A stretch of DNA of 64,000 nt from Ahrensia marina (lineage in GTDB: Bacteria > Pseudomonadota > Alphaproteobacteria > Rhizobiales > Rhizobiaceae). The stretch is taken from contig NZ_JXMU01000005.1 of the NCBI RefSeq assembly GCF_001293565.1, forward strand, positions 62,001 through 126,000, in the 5' to 3' direction. A program made the translations under genes and the position numbers. A model generated the notes under the pieces. It was not told the DNA's origin and searched no databases. It saw only the letters and a program-made list of their open reading frames with translations. Positions 55,716-64,000 of this stretch are shown here, piece after piece. Positions within the stretch are counted from its first letter, which is position 1; every line of letters starts with the position of its first letter.

Positions 55716-58700
55716 TCAATTAAATGTGTTGTGCGCCGCCATATTATCAAGTGTTTTGGCCAATAGATCATGATCAATTTCGATAAGCTGAGGGGTGCTG
55801 GTAAACAAAAGAGCCGCCTTGACCTGTTTTTGAGGGTAAAGCGGTGCGACCAGCGCGTGATAAAGCGCCATTTGACGCAAATAGATGAGCGGTACTTCGT
55901 CCAGCGTTGAAGGCGGTTTGGCATTTGTTTTATAATCGATGATGCAAACTTTATCGCCCACCACTGTAAGCCTGTCGATCACACCTGACACGGCATGTTC
56001 TTCACCGCCAATATCCACTGTGCCCATCACCGACACTTCAGCAGTGCCGTGATCAGAGAAAAACGGCGCATACGCTTCTTCACCAATCACACGGAGGGTT
56101 TGTGAAACTATGAGATCTATATCTGCATCGCTCCAGCGCGTTTCAATTTGGCGGCAGAACTGCCGCGCCTTTTCTGCGCGTTCATCATTGGGGATATCGG
56201 GCAAATATTGCAGCAATTTATGAATGACACTGCCGCGTTTGGCAGCAAGGTTTGGCGGCATGGCAAGCTTTTCACCCTGTGACCGATAGTCATCAAGCAG
56301 TGACGCGGGTTGCTCTGCCTCGCTTTCCTGCCTGTCAGCTTCCACGGAAAAACCTGTAACACCTGACGGTATTAACGGACGCGGGGCAGGCGGCTCTTTG
56401 GGGACAGGTGTATCAAAACAGGCGGGCACTGTTAAAACCTTTGACGTCTCATCATTATCTGAAATCTGCTCGGAATAGGGCGGCAAAGTCTGATTTGCCG
56501 GGTAACGCAATGCTTCAAATCCCGTATAAGGCACCACTTTGCTCAACGGCTCCAATGCTGTTTTCACCATTGAAAGCCACGTTCCCTCTTTACCGCCATT
56601 TTGTCCGGCATAACCGGCAACAATGAGTTGATCGGCAGCCCGTGTCATGCCCACATAGAGCAAGCGTCTATATTCCTCTTCTGCGCTTTGCTTCAAACCC
56701 CGAATAATTTCTTCAGCAACAGCCGAGCGAGCCGCGCCGGTGCCTCCGACCAGAACGCCTTTTACCGGATGAGCCAGCCCGGCTTTTAAATCATAGGGCA
56801 AAAGAACGGGCGTTGAATGACTGCCATATGCCGGACTTCCAGGGTCAATCAGGAAAACAATCGGTGCTTCAAGTCCTTTGGCACCATGCACGGTCATGAT
56901 GCGAACCTGATCACTTTCCCCTTCCATTTCCCGTTTTATTTCGGGACTGAAATGTTCCAGCGTATTCAAAAATGTTTCAAGAGAAGCGGGGCCGGTACGT
57001 TCTTGTGCGATCGCATAGTTCAAAAACTCGTCCAGCATTTCTCCTGTTTCCGATCCCAGCCGCGCAATCAGTTTTGACCGCATTCCCTCGGTTATTAAGA
57101 CATGGCTATAAAATTCGAAAACCGGCTTATGGACCGCAAGCCTGATCCATCGTTTCAATAGCGAAACAATCTGTGAAACTCTTTCATCCTCGCCAGCATA
57201 AAGTACCATTGTGTCAAACAATGTACTCTCACGATCATAGCTCAGCTCAAACAGATCATCATCGCTTAAGCCGAACATGGGACTGCGTAGCAGTGCTGCC
57301 AGTGACAAATCATCGTTCTGATTGATCATGACACGGCCAAGCGCCATTAAATCCAAAACAGCGATATGGCTGGTCATGCCTAGCCGGTCGGCCCCGGCGA
57401 CCGGAATATGACGCTGTTTTAATGCGCGTGATAGAGCATGAACAAATGCGTCGCGTTTTCTGACAAGAACAAGAACGTCGCCCGCCTTGATCTTCTGGCC
57501 CGTTGCCTCAAGACACGCGCCTCCATCAAGCCAGCTCTTTATCCGGTCAGCGATGCGCGAAGCGACGATAATGGCAGGCTGGGCGGCAAAATCGAAAGGT
57601 TTGCGCCAGTCCTCCTCCTGTTCCTGTTTTTCGGCGCGCTCAAAATCCCAGACTTCCACGGAGCCCGGTTGGTTTTCACGCAAGGACCGGTGTTTTTGCA
57701 CATCACCGCCATGAGCCGCCAGCCCGCGTTTATGATCCGCATAGGAAAAGACATGATCGACAGCGTCTAAAATGTCTCCGGTAGAGCGAAACGACGCCTC
57801 AAGATCAACCGGTTCAAATTTTCGGTCAACGGCATCAATTTTTACGGCAAAATGGCTTCGCGCATCATCGAAGCCCTTCGGATCAGCGCCCTGAAATGAA
57901 TAAATTGACTGTTTCTCATCGCCCACGGCAAAAACCGTTCGCCTGCTGCTTGATGATGATTCGCCGGCAAAGAATTCATCGGCTAGGGTTTTGATCACGC
58001 GCCATTGGGGGGGGCTCGTGTCTTGCGCTTCATCGACCAGAATATGATCAATCCCCTGATCAAGCTTGTAACGCACCCAGTCAGCGACGTTTTCCTTCAG
58101 GAGCATTAATTCAGTGCGCTCGATCAGATCGTCAAAATCAAGCAGACCGCGCCGCCTTTTCATATTGCCGTATAGGGACAAAAGCCTGTCAGCAACGCTT
58201 AACGCATCCATGGTCCGTTCGATTTCATCGAGTAGATTGATCTGCAAGACAAGTGATTGGACGTGTTGCGCTGCATCGATAAAGCGGGCCTCTAAATCCG
58301 GCGCGACCGCCGCCGCTTTTGCAGAAGCATAGTTCTTCGTCGTGCGAATTTCATTTTTCTTTGTAAGAAACAGTTCGCAAAGCGCGTCAAATGATGGGCT
58401 TATACTTTCATCGCTATACCAAGTCGTCAGCTTTTCGAGCAAATCACGCGCAGTTTTGGCACCAGTAGACGGAAAAACAGAAAACGTGTTGCGGCAATAT
58501 TCCTGCGTTAAGCCCGGCAGCGGCCAAATTTTTGTTTTTAAACGCTCAACAGTGCAGTCGCTTTCAAATTCATTTGCCGACAAATAAGCCTGACGCCACT
58601 CAGATGGTTCGCCAAGATTATCGATTAAGTTAGCCAGTTTTTGCCGGTTATTGACGATTTCAGAAAGCAATTCTTCAAAGCCGGATTCACCGGAGCGCTC

Positions 58701-59252
58701 AAGAACATTTAAAACAGCCCCATCGCCGTGTTCTGTCAGCAGTTTTCGCCGCGCCTCTGCCATCAACAAATCTGCTTCAACATCATCGATCAGTTCAAAG
58801 TGACCGGCAATGTTGGCCTCCAGTGGAAACCGGTGAAGCAACGCCTCGCAAAACGCATGGATAGTTTGAATTTTAAGTCCGCCCGGTGTTTCCAACGCTT
58901 TGGCGAACAGAGTTCGCGCAAACCTTATTTCCGCGTCCGTGCAGTTTCTGTTTGTGATCGCAATCAGTTCCTTTGCAAGATCGGCATCAGGCATGGTTGT
59001 CCACGCGCCAAGACGGGAAAACACGCGGTTTTTCATCTCGGCGGCAGCGGTTTTTGTATAGGTCAAACAAAGAATTTTTGCCGGATCAACATTTGTTAGC
59101 AAAAGCCTAATAACGCGGGTGGACAGAACATAGGTTTTACCCGAACCCGCATTTGCAGACACCCAGGCCGATACCTCCGGGCTGGCGGCCACTGCCTGCC
59201 GCTTGATTGTAATCTGGTCCGGTTTTGGCTTTAAATCATCGCTTATACTCAT
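55716..59252 (-). CDS. addA: Double-strand break repair helicase-nuclease AddA
   Basis: AddA with AddB resects double-strand breaks for RecA-dependent repair, replacing RecBCD. The 1178-residue UvrD-type helicase has Walker A VSANAGSGKTYVL (about 31-43), HILVDEAQDTSPPQW (Walker B), AVGDEKQSIYSFQGADP, RIMTVHGAKGLEAPIVFLID and RRLLYVGMTRAADQLIVAG, and ends in a PD-(D/E)xK nuclease (SGVIDRLTVVGDKVCIIDYKTN). Its ATG overlaps the stop of addB by four bases. Confidence 0.97.
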   Translation of the reverse strand: MSISDDLKPKPDQITIKRQAVAASPEVSAWVSANAGSGKTYVLSTRVIRLLLTNVDPAKILCLTYTKTAAAEMKNRVFSRLGAWTTMPDADLAKELIAITNRNCTDAEIRFARTLFAKALETPGGLKIQTIHAFCEALLHRFPLEANIAGHFELIDDVEADLLMAEARRKLLTEHGDGAVLNVLERSGESGFEELLSEIVNNRQKLANLIDNLGEPSEWRQAYLSANEFESDCTVERLKTKIWPLPGLTQEYCRNTFSVFPSTGAKTARDLLEKLTTWYSDESISPSFDALCELFLTKKNEIRTTKNYASAKAAAVAPDLEARFIDAAQHVQSLVLQINLLDEIERTMDALSVADRLLSLYGNMKRRRGLLDFDDLIERTELMLLKENVADWVRYKLDQGIDHILVDEAQDTSPPQWRVIKTLADEFFAGESSSSSRRTVFAVGDEKQSIYSFQGADPKGFDDARSHFAVKIDAVDRKFEPVDLEASFRSTGDILDAVDHVFSYADHKRGLAAHGGDVQKHRSLRENQPGSVEVWDFERAEKQEQEEDWRKPFDFAAQPAIIVASRIADRIKSWLDGGACLEATGQKIKAGDVLVLVRKRDAFVHALSRALKQRHIPVAGADRLGMTSHIAVLDLMALGRVMINQNDDLSLAALLRSPMFGLSDDDLFELSYDRESTLFDTMVLYAGEDERVSQIVSLLKRWIRLAVHKPVFEFYSHVLITEGMRSKLIARLGSETGEMLDEFLNYAIAQERTGPASLETFLNTLEHFSPEIKREMEGESDQVRIMTVHGAKGLEAPIVFLIDPGSPAYGSHSTPVLLPYDLKAGLAHPVKGVLVGGTGAARSAVAEEIIRGLKQSAEEEYRRLLYVGMTRAADQLIVAGYAGQNGGKEGTWLSMVKTALEPLSKVVPYTGFEALRYPANQTLPPYSEQISDNDETSKVLTVPACFDTPVPKEPPAPRPLIPSGVTGFSVEADRQESEAEQPASLLDDYRSQGEKLAMPPNLAAKRGSVIHKLLQYLPDIPNDERAEKARQFCRQIETRWSDADIDLIVSQTLRVIGEEAYAPFFSDHGTAEVSVMGTVDIGGEEHAVSGVIDRLTVVGDKVCIIDYKTNAKPPSTLDEVPLIYLRQMALYHALVAPLYPQKQVKAALLFTSTPQLIEIDHDLLAKTLDNMAAHNTFN

Positions 59253-62200
59253 ATCGATTCGGACCCGTTTTCATTATCCGTGCCTGCGGACCATTCTAAA
59301 ACGCGTGCCAAATGATCATATTCGCCACTATAATCATGTTGTTTTGCGGGAATTGCCCGTGAAATATAGCCGTTTTCTTCGTCGGCAAAGAAACTCAACA
59401 ACTGAACAAGTTTTTCCCATGCTTTGTCAGCCAATAAATCGGCCTCTTTGCGCTTGTTGCCCGAACCGCGTACATCATTGCGCTTAACGTCACCTTTGGC
59501 GCCAAGCGTGACATAAAGCAGAGCAGCTGCATCGGTTTTATCAAGCTGTTTAAACGCCCCACGCTTTAAGAGCGCCGCTTCAAGCGGCATCTGTGGGGCA
59601 AGCATGGCGTGAACCTGATCAACGCTGGGAACACCCCCCGTTTTAAAGTCAATAATGTCGACAGTTCCGTCCTTATTGACGTCCAGACGGTCGGCAATAC
59701 CGCGCAAGGTGACACCCGTCGAATCGACCGAAAGTCTATCCGATTTTAACTCGGCATGGCGCTTGACCCCTTCCTCATCGCGGGTTCTTTCCCAATTTAC
59801 AATTTCAGGGATTGCCGCGTCAAATCGTGTTCGCCACAAAACTTCAACGTCAGGCGGCAACGAAAATTCGGCAAAAATCCGGTCCGCGATCTCGCGTAAT
59901 TTATCGATTGCGTCCGGCTTGGTGTAATTGATGTTCGCTTTCGTTGATTCTTCCAAAATCGCATGGAAAAGCGTACCGCGCGTTGCCGCATCCGGTTCAC
60001 GAACCAGTTCCTCCAGCGGCTGCAGGCCTAAAATCCGCTTGGCATAAATGGCATAGGGATCACGCCGCAGTCGCTCAATCTCGGTTACAGAGAAATATTT
60101 CGGCCGCGCATGGACAGGTGGCTTGGGTTCCGGTCTGGCTTCCAGATTTATGTCGTCAGTTTTCTCCAAAGCCTGAACAATATCAGCATAAAATTGCCCA
60201 CGTTTGTGCATCTCTTCAACAGCATCTTCGCCGGCTAAAGTTTCAAGGCGCTGAAGCCACCGCGAGGCAACAGTGGGCGCATTATCCATTCTTAATGCGC
60301 GGGTAAGCAAAACGCGCTTTTGCCCCATGCCCATATAAAAATCATGCGCCGACAAACCGATGCGCCGTTCAGGCGGCTGCATTTTCATGCGCAGCTTCAT
60401 GCCGCGCGTTAAAAAAGCATCATTGGAAGTCTGCTGCGGCCAAACCGTTTCATTGAGTCCGCCCATGACCAGAAAATCGACCGTTTGCAGCCTTGCTTCC
60501 AGTGTTCCCCAAATCGACACGCGGGGATGACCATTGGCAACCGGCTTTACAGACATTGAACTGGTGACGGCACGAACTATTTCCGGCCATTGCTCAGGTG
60601 AAAACTTCATCTCGAGTTCACTGCCGAAAAACGAGGTTAAAAGCTTTCGCAGCATGGTGCCTGCTTCACCGGCATAAAGTGCCTGATGATTGCCCTCTTC
60701 ATCTTTAGTAAGTGTCTCAAGCACCGTAATTGTGGCAGCCAACATTGTTTCTAACGCGACATCATCGCCGCGCTCTACCAATGCACACAATGGCGCATAT
60801 GCCGCCTCAATGCGCGCCGCAAACGAAACGATATCGGCTTCAATTTGCGCACGCTGGTCTTCCTCAAGCCTTCGCAGCCATGCAGGCGCATAAGCACCTT
60901 CTTTGTTCCGAGCAGCGATCTGCGCCTTTGAAAACGCTTCAAAGGTGCCGCAATCAAAACGGCCAACCCCGCCGCGCAGAACCATCTGTTCAAGACGGTT
61001 TACTGATTTCTGGTAATCATCGCTTTTCAATCCAAGACGAACGAGCGGGTTCTTTAAAAGCGCCAGCAAATCAGCCGGATCGCCCGCATCAAATACGCAT
61101 TTAAAAACAAAACCGAGCAAACTGCCATGAGGAGTCGTATCAAAGGCATGTCCACCGGAATCGTCCGCTTCGATGCCATAACGCTCCAGTTCTGTCACAA
61201 CCCGGCGCGCAAGCGTTCTGTGCGGAGTAACCAATGCAGCATTAACAGCTGGATCGGCAATGGCATCGCGCAATGCAGCGGCAATGGCGGCGGCTTCCTG
61301 ACGTTCATTTTCCGCAACCAGTATTTCCACATTCGCGAAAGCTGAATCCGCAAGGTTTTTTCGGGTGTCCAGCCACGTTGCCGTGCGCGGTGCCGGTTCC
61401 AGCGCAGCACCAATCCATTTCTGACGCTCTGCCAAATCCGAGGTGCTGTCTGACCCAATTTTTGAAACCAGACCTTGCGCGCCCATTTTCAAAACCAAGT
61501 GATGCATACCATATTGCGGATGGCCTATGGCCGATGCCAGATCATCGGCATCTTCCAGCGCGGCTTTTGTTTCAGCGCTCATATTCAAATCATAACCCGG
61601 CAAAACAACTGCACCGGCGGGCAGTTTGGCAATCGCCGCAATCAGATCAGCGGTTGCAGGGATTGTGCCTGTGGAACCGGCAACAATGACAGGGTCGACG
61701 GGCTGTTTCGATGTGAGACGGGTCGCTTCACCGCGTAACATCATGTTACGGTGAATTGCCGGGTCAATCCGGCGCAATTCTTCCAGTTTTTGCGGCCATT
61801 CGCTGGCAATGATTTGCAGAAAAGCGTGCGTAACGTTCCACCAGCCCGGCAGGTCCAGTTCAGCAGCGGCAGCGTCTATCGAATGAAAATCCAAATCTTC
61901 GGTTTGCAATTGATCCAGTAATTCCGCCAGTGCCTGCGCCATCCAGAAGGCGTCCGATGTCGATGCCGGCGTCAGAATATCCTCATTGGGATAAAGATTG
62001 CGCAGGGCCTCCGTCAGATGCTTGTTCCAATCGGCAATCAACCCGCCCAGAAGAAGCTGTCGGTGAAGACTATCAATAGGCGGCGCCAGACTTAACGCTC
62101 CATCAGCATGGCCGCTAAAAAGTGCCTCGTCTTCATCAAACTCGCCCAATTGTTTGATTGCGGGCAAAAGGACGCTTCGCGCGCCCAATTGATCAAGAAA

Positions 62201-62389
62201 TGCGGATCTAAGCTCACGTGCAGCACGCCGCGTCGGCACGTAGATCGTGACTTTCGACAGCGACAGCGGGTCACCGTCATAGGAAAAACCTGGCACAAGA
62301 TCGCCTTCACACAGCGCCTTTGCCAGCGTTGCCAGAAACGGTTGTCCAGGTTCAATCGTATAAACGCGTGGCTCGATGTGCTTTTCCAA
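59249..62389 (-). CDS. addB: Double-strand break repair protein AddB
   Basis: AddB, 1046 residues, is the partner of AddA. Typical of alphaproteobacterial AddB, the helicase-like region lacks a working Walker A. Seen are VTIYVPTRRAARELRSAFLDQLG (N-terminus), VIVAGSTGTIPATADLIAAIAKLP, FLVMGGLNETVWPQQTSNDAFLTR and a C-terminal nuclease domain with RGIADRLDVNKDGTVDIIDFKTGG. It precedes addA, overlapping it by four bases, and follows the nucleotidyltransferase by 56 bases. Confidence 0.96.
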   Translation of the reverse strand: MEKHIEPRVYTIEPGQPFLATLAKALCEGDLVPGFSYDGDPLSLSKVTIYVPTRRAARELRSAFLDQLGARSVLLPAIKQLGEFDEDEALFSGHADGALSLAPPIDSLHRQLLLGGLIADWNKHLTEALRNLYPNEDILTPASTSDAFWMAQALAELLDQLQTEDLDFHSIDAAAAELDLPGWWNVTHAFLQIIASEWPQKLEELRRIDPAIHRNMMLRGEATRLTSKQPVDPVIVAGSTGTIPATADLIAAIAKLPAGAVVLPGYDLNMSAETKAALEDADDLASAIGHPQYGMHHLVLKMGAQGLVSKIGSDSTSDLAERQKWIGAALEPAPRTATWLDTRKNLADSAFANVEILVAENERQEAAAIAAALRDAIADPAVNAALVTPHRTLARRVVTELERYGIEADDSGGHAFDTTPHGSLLGFVFKCVFDAGDPADLLALLKNPLVRLGLKSDDYQKSVNRLEQMVLRGGVGRFDCGTFEAFSKAQIAARNKEGAYAPAWLRRLEEDQRAQIEADIVSFAARIEAAYAPLCALVERGDDVALETMLAATITVLETLTKDEEGNHQALYAGEAGTMLRKLLTSFFGSELEMKFSPEQWPEIVRAVTSSMSVKPVANGHPRVSIWGTLEARLQTVDFLVMGGLNETVWPQQTSNDAFLTRGMKLRMKMQPPERRIGLSAHDFYMGMGQKRVLLTRALRMDNAPTVASRWLQRLETLAGEDAVEEMHKRGQFYADIVQALEKTDDINLEARPEPKPPVHARPKYFSVTEIERLRRDPYAIYAKRILGLQPLEELVREPDAATRGTLFHAILEESTKANINYTKPDAIDKLREIADRIFAEFSLPPDVEVLWRTRFDAAIPEIVNWERTRDEEGVKRHAELKSDRLSVDSTGVTLRGIADRLDVNKDGTVDIIDFKTGGVPSVDQVHAMLAPQMPLEAALLKRGAFKQLDKTDAAALLYVTLGAKGDVKRNDVRGSGNKRKEADLLADKAWEKLVQLLSFFADEENGYISRAIPAKQHDYSGEYDHLARVLEWSAGTDNENGSESI

Positions 62390-62445
62390 ATCACCGCTCT
62401 TTTTTGACCGCTATGACATGCCGGCCGTGATTGTGCTTCGTCAGC

Positions 62446-63174
62446 TTAACCCAATTCGCGCAGCTTGGCTTCCGCTTCCGCGAGCCCTTGCGGCGTGCCA
62501 ACAGTTATCCAATGACCATCTTCCAGAATAATGCCGGATAAACGATCCCGCGCAATCGCCTGATCAAAATAAACATTGAGCGAATGCGGCTCTTTCCGAC
62601 CTGGATCAAAGACAGACGGGTTATATATTGCCGCGCCGGCATAAATATAACCATCGCCATCACTGTTTTTCGCGCGCGCCAATTTACCGTCGCTCGCCAT
62701 GGTAAAATCATAGCCGCCAGAATGGCCGGTTGCATCGGCAGCGCGGCATAACAAAAGCAGGATATCCATTGTGCTTTCATCAAATGCATCAATCATCCGC
62801 TGCAAAGTTGGCGTGCCATGGTCAATCCAGAATGTATCAGCGTTAAGCAAAGCAAACGGCCGGTTTCCAAGCAGCGGGAGTGCGCGCACCGTGCCGCCGC
62901 CTGTTTCCAGTATCGCATCGCTCTCGTCACTGATGATGCACTTTATGTCATCCCGCGTTTTGCAATGAGTCGTAATTTGTTCACCCAGATAATGGACATT
63001 GATAACAGCTCTCGAAATTTTGCTTTCCACCAATGTATCAAGAGCACGGTCAAGCATTGTTCTGCCGCCAACCTCAACCAAGGGCTTTGGTATTTTATCC
63101 GTTATGGGGCGCAAGCGTTTGCCAAATCCGGCAGCAAGCACCATCGCGGTATCTATTTTTTGCTCATTCATCAA
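62446..63174 (-). CDS. Nucleotidyltransferase, MurU-like
   Basis: A 242-residue sugar-1-phosphate nucleotidyltransferase. VLAAGFGKRLRPITDKIPKPLVEVGGRTMLDRALD is the nucleotide-binding G-x-G-x-R-x-x-P loop with its Lys; FALLNADTFWID carries the metal Asp. The family includes MurU, which makes UDP-MurNAc in the cell-wall recycling bypass. It overlaps the phosphotransferase by 11 bases, which fits AmgK/MurU working together. Substrate not proven. Confidence 0.88.
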   Translation of the reverse strand: MMNEQKIDTAMVLAAGFGKRLRPITDKIPKPLVEVGGRTMLDRALDTLVESKISRAVINVHYLGEQITTHCKTRDDIKCIISDESDAILETGGGTVRALPLLGNRPFALLNADTFWIDHGTPTLQRMIDAFDESTMDILLLLCRAADATGHSGGYDFTMASDGKLARAKNSDGDGYIYAGAAIYNPSVFDPGRKEPHSLNVYFDQAIARDRLSGIILEDGHWITVGTPQGLAEAEAKLRELG

Positions 63175-64000
63175 TAACGCCCGCTTTCACATACCATTGC
63201 CGCAGTTTGCCAAGCTGCGGGTGGGACAGAGATTGCGCCAGATAGGCACGGGTTGGCGCTTCGTATTGACGAAATCTGTGCTTGCTATCGCGAACATCAA
63301 GACGCACCCATAATCCAAGCAGCCGCGAACTTCTGAAAGCACAAAGCGTGGCAATATCCAGCCGTGATTGCTCTTCGTTAAATCCTTGCTGGTGACGACG
63401 TCTTCGCGCGCAATAGGTATTGAGAATCTCGGCTTGTAATTTTGACGGTACAATCGTGCGTGCATCCTGCATGAGTGATGCAACATCATAGGCGCCTGGA
63501 CCAATAAGCGCATCCTGATGGTCGATAATGCCTATTCTATCATTGCCGGTTTTATCACCGCGCCAGATAATATTGGGCGAGTGAAAATCACGAATGATCA
63601 GATCGTTATAGCCTGATTGAAACCGCCTAAAGATGGGCGTCCAAAGTGTAAAAAGCTCATCGCGCAGCGTTTCAGAAAGATCGTTCTCTTTACCCCACCA
63701 ATCAGGGAGCAGTGAAAGACCTGTTCTCATAGCGCGCTCGTCATAACGCGGTATTGTGTGGGTCTGCCCGTCCGGAAACGTCCAAACATTGTTCCATCTC
63801 TTCCCATGGATGTCTGCCAGAACTTCTACAGCAGCAAGATAACGGTCTTTTATCGGCGTATTATCATCCGTTACAATTTTTCCCTCGCCTAAATGCTCAA
63901 TCAGCAGCAAACCTTGGGGCAAGTCCTGCGCATAAATTTCAGGTGCCGTGAAACCTTGCTCCCGCAACATCTCGCTGACCGCAACGAACGCACTGACTTC
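63164..64000 (-). CDS. Phosphotransferase, AmgK-like (5' part outside window)
   Basis: The frame is open to the window edge (the codons before the ATG at 63970 read EVSAFVAVSE, as expected inside a longer protein), so this is the C-terminal 278 codons. It has the aminoglycoside-phosphotransferase fold: LLLIEHLGEG, the catalytic loop LIIRDFHSPNIIWRGD (Asp and Asn), and RIGIIDHQDALIGPGAYDVASLMQDAR in place of DFG. AmgK phosphorylates MurNAc for recycling; in Rhizobiales the N-terminus is often a TsaE domain, which cannot be seen here. It is followed by the MurU-like gene. Confidence 0.85.
   Translation of the reverse strand, partial: EVSAFVAVSEMLREQGFTAPEIYAQDLPQGLLLIEHLGEGKIVTDDNTPIKDRYLAAVEVLADIHGKRWNNVWTFPDGQTHTIPRYDERAMRTGLSLLPDWWGKENDLSETLRDELFTLWTPIFRRFQSGYNDLIIRDFHSPNIIWRGDKTGNDRIGIIDHQDALIGPGAYDVASLMQDARTIVPSKLQAEILNTYCARRRRHQQGFNEEQSRLDIATLCAFRSSRLLGLWVRLDVRDSKHRFRQYEAPTRAYLAQSLSHPQLGKLRQWYVKAGVIDE

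Noticed and set aside
1-64000. CRISPR array or cas genes
   Set aside because: No spaced direct repeats and no Cas-like protein seen.

Overview
The window reads as a chromosomal stretch of an alphaproteobacterium of the order Hyphomicrobiales (Rhizobiales). Base composition is near even, not GC-rich, as in some marine members. The placement rests on gene order and protein character: gshB-yraN-rsmI-hemW-rdgB-rph facing hrcA-grpE; trpF-trpB-trpA-accD-folC facing trxA-addA-addB-nucleotidyltransferase-phosphotransferase; an AccD whose zinc ribbon has lost three of four cysteines; and AddAB instead of RecBCD. No genus is claimed.

Layout. 1-735: the last codons of dut and a LysE-type exporter. 736-11711: comM (YifB-type AAA+ protein), cut in two at its Walker A loop by a 9.4-kb integrative element (about 1630-11072). 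The element carries, all on the + strand: a large serine integrase beside the left end, an McrB-N/DUF3883 nuclease-like protein, a small serine recombinase, a GNAT-like protein, a divergent family A polymerase-like protein, a zinc-cluster protein, and a two-gene unit of a ParB/DGQHR-like protein and a HEPN-motif protein. Both att sites can be rebuilt: attB and attP arms each start exactly 10 bp either side of a shared AG dinucleotide. 11922-16856: gshB, yraN, rsmI, hemW, rdgB, rph. 16964-25033: hrcA, grpE, a TRIC-like channel, a PfkB kinase, EI24 protein, nth, DUF2244, BON-MscS channel, AraC-Ogt fusion. 25040-31007: gpmA, dapB, an MsbA-like exporter, glk, mgsA, mepA. 31083-36223: a surface-glycan-like cluster (GT-C-like membrane protein, GT2, methyltransferase, GtrA) and an oxidoreductase. 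36273-38547: nicotinamide phosphoribosyltransferase and a cell-wall hydrolase. 38544-46513: translation genes (pheS/pheT with an ASCH gene and an unknown gene between them, rplT, rpmI, infC with a probable ATT start) and an Old Yellow Enzyme. 46702-50025: hydrolase, BenE transporter, DUF2852, YgjP-like peptidase. 50127-64000: trpFBA-accD-folC, then trxA, addA, addB, a MurU-like nucleotidyltransferase and an AmgK-like phosphotransferase cut by the window end.

The region most worth attention is the comM element. Its cargo combines probable defence genes (McrB-N/DUF3883; the DGQHR-like/HEPN pair) with a stand-alone polymerase-like palm protein, and has no recognisable conjugation, relaxase or phage structural gene. 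The rest is ordinary housekeeping sequence with a few points of detail. No rRNA, tRNA or CRISPR array was seen.
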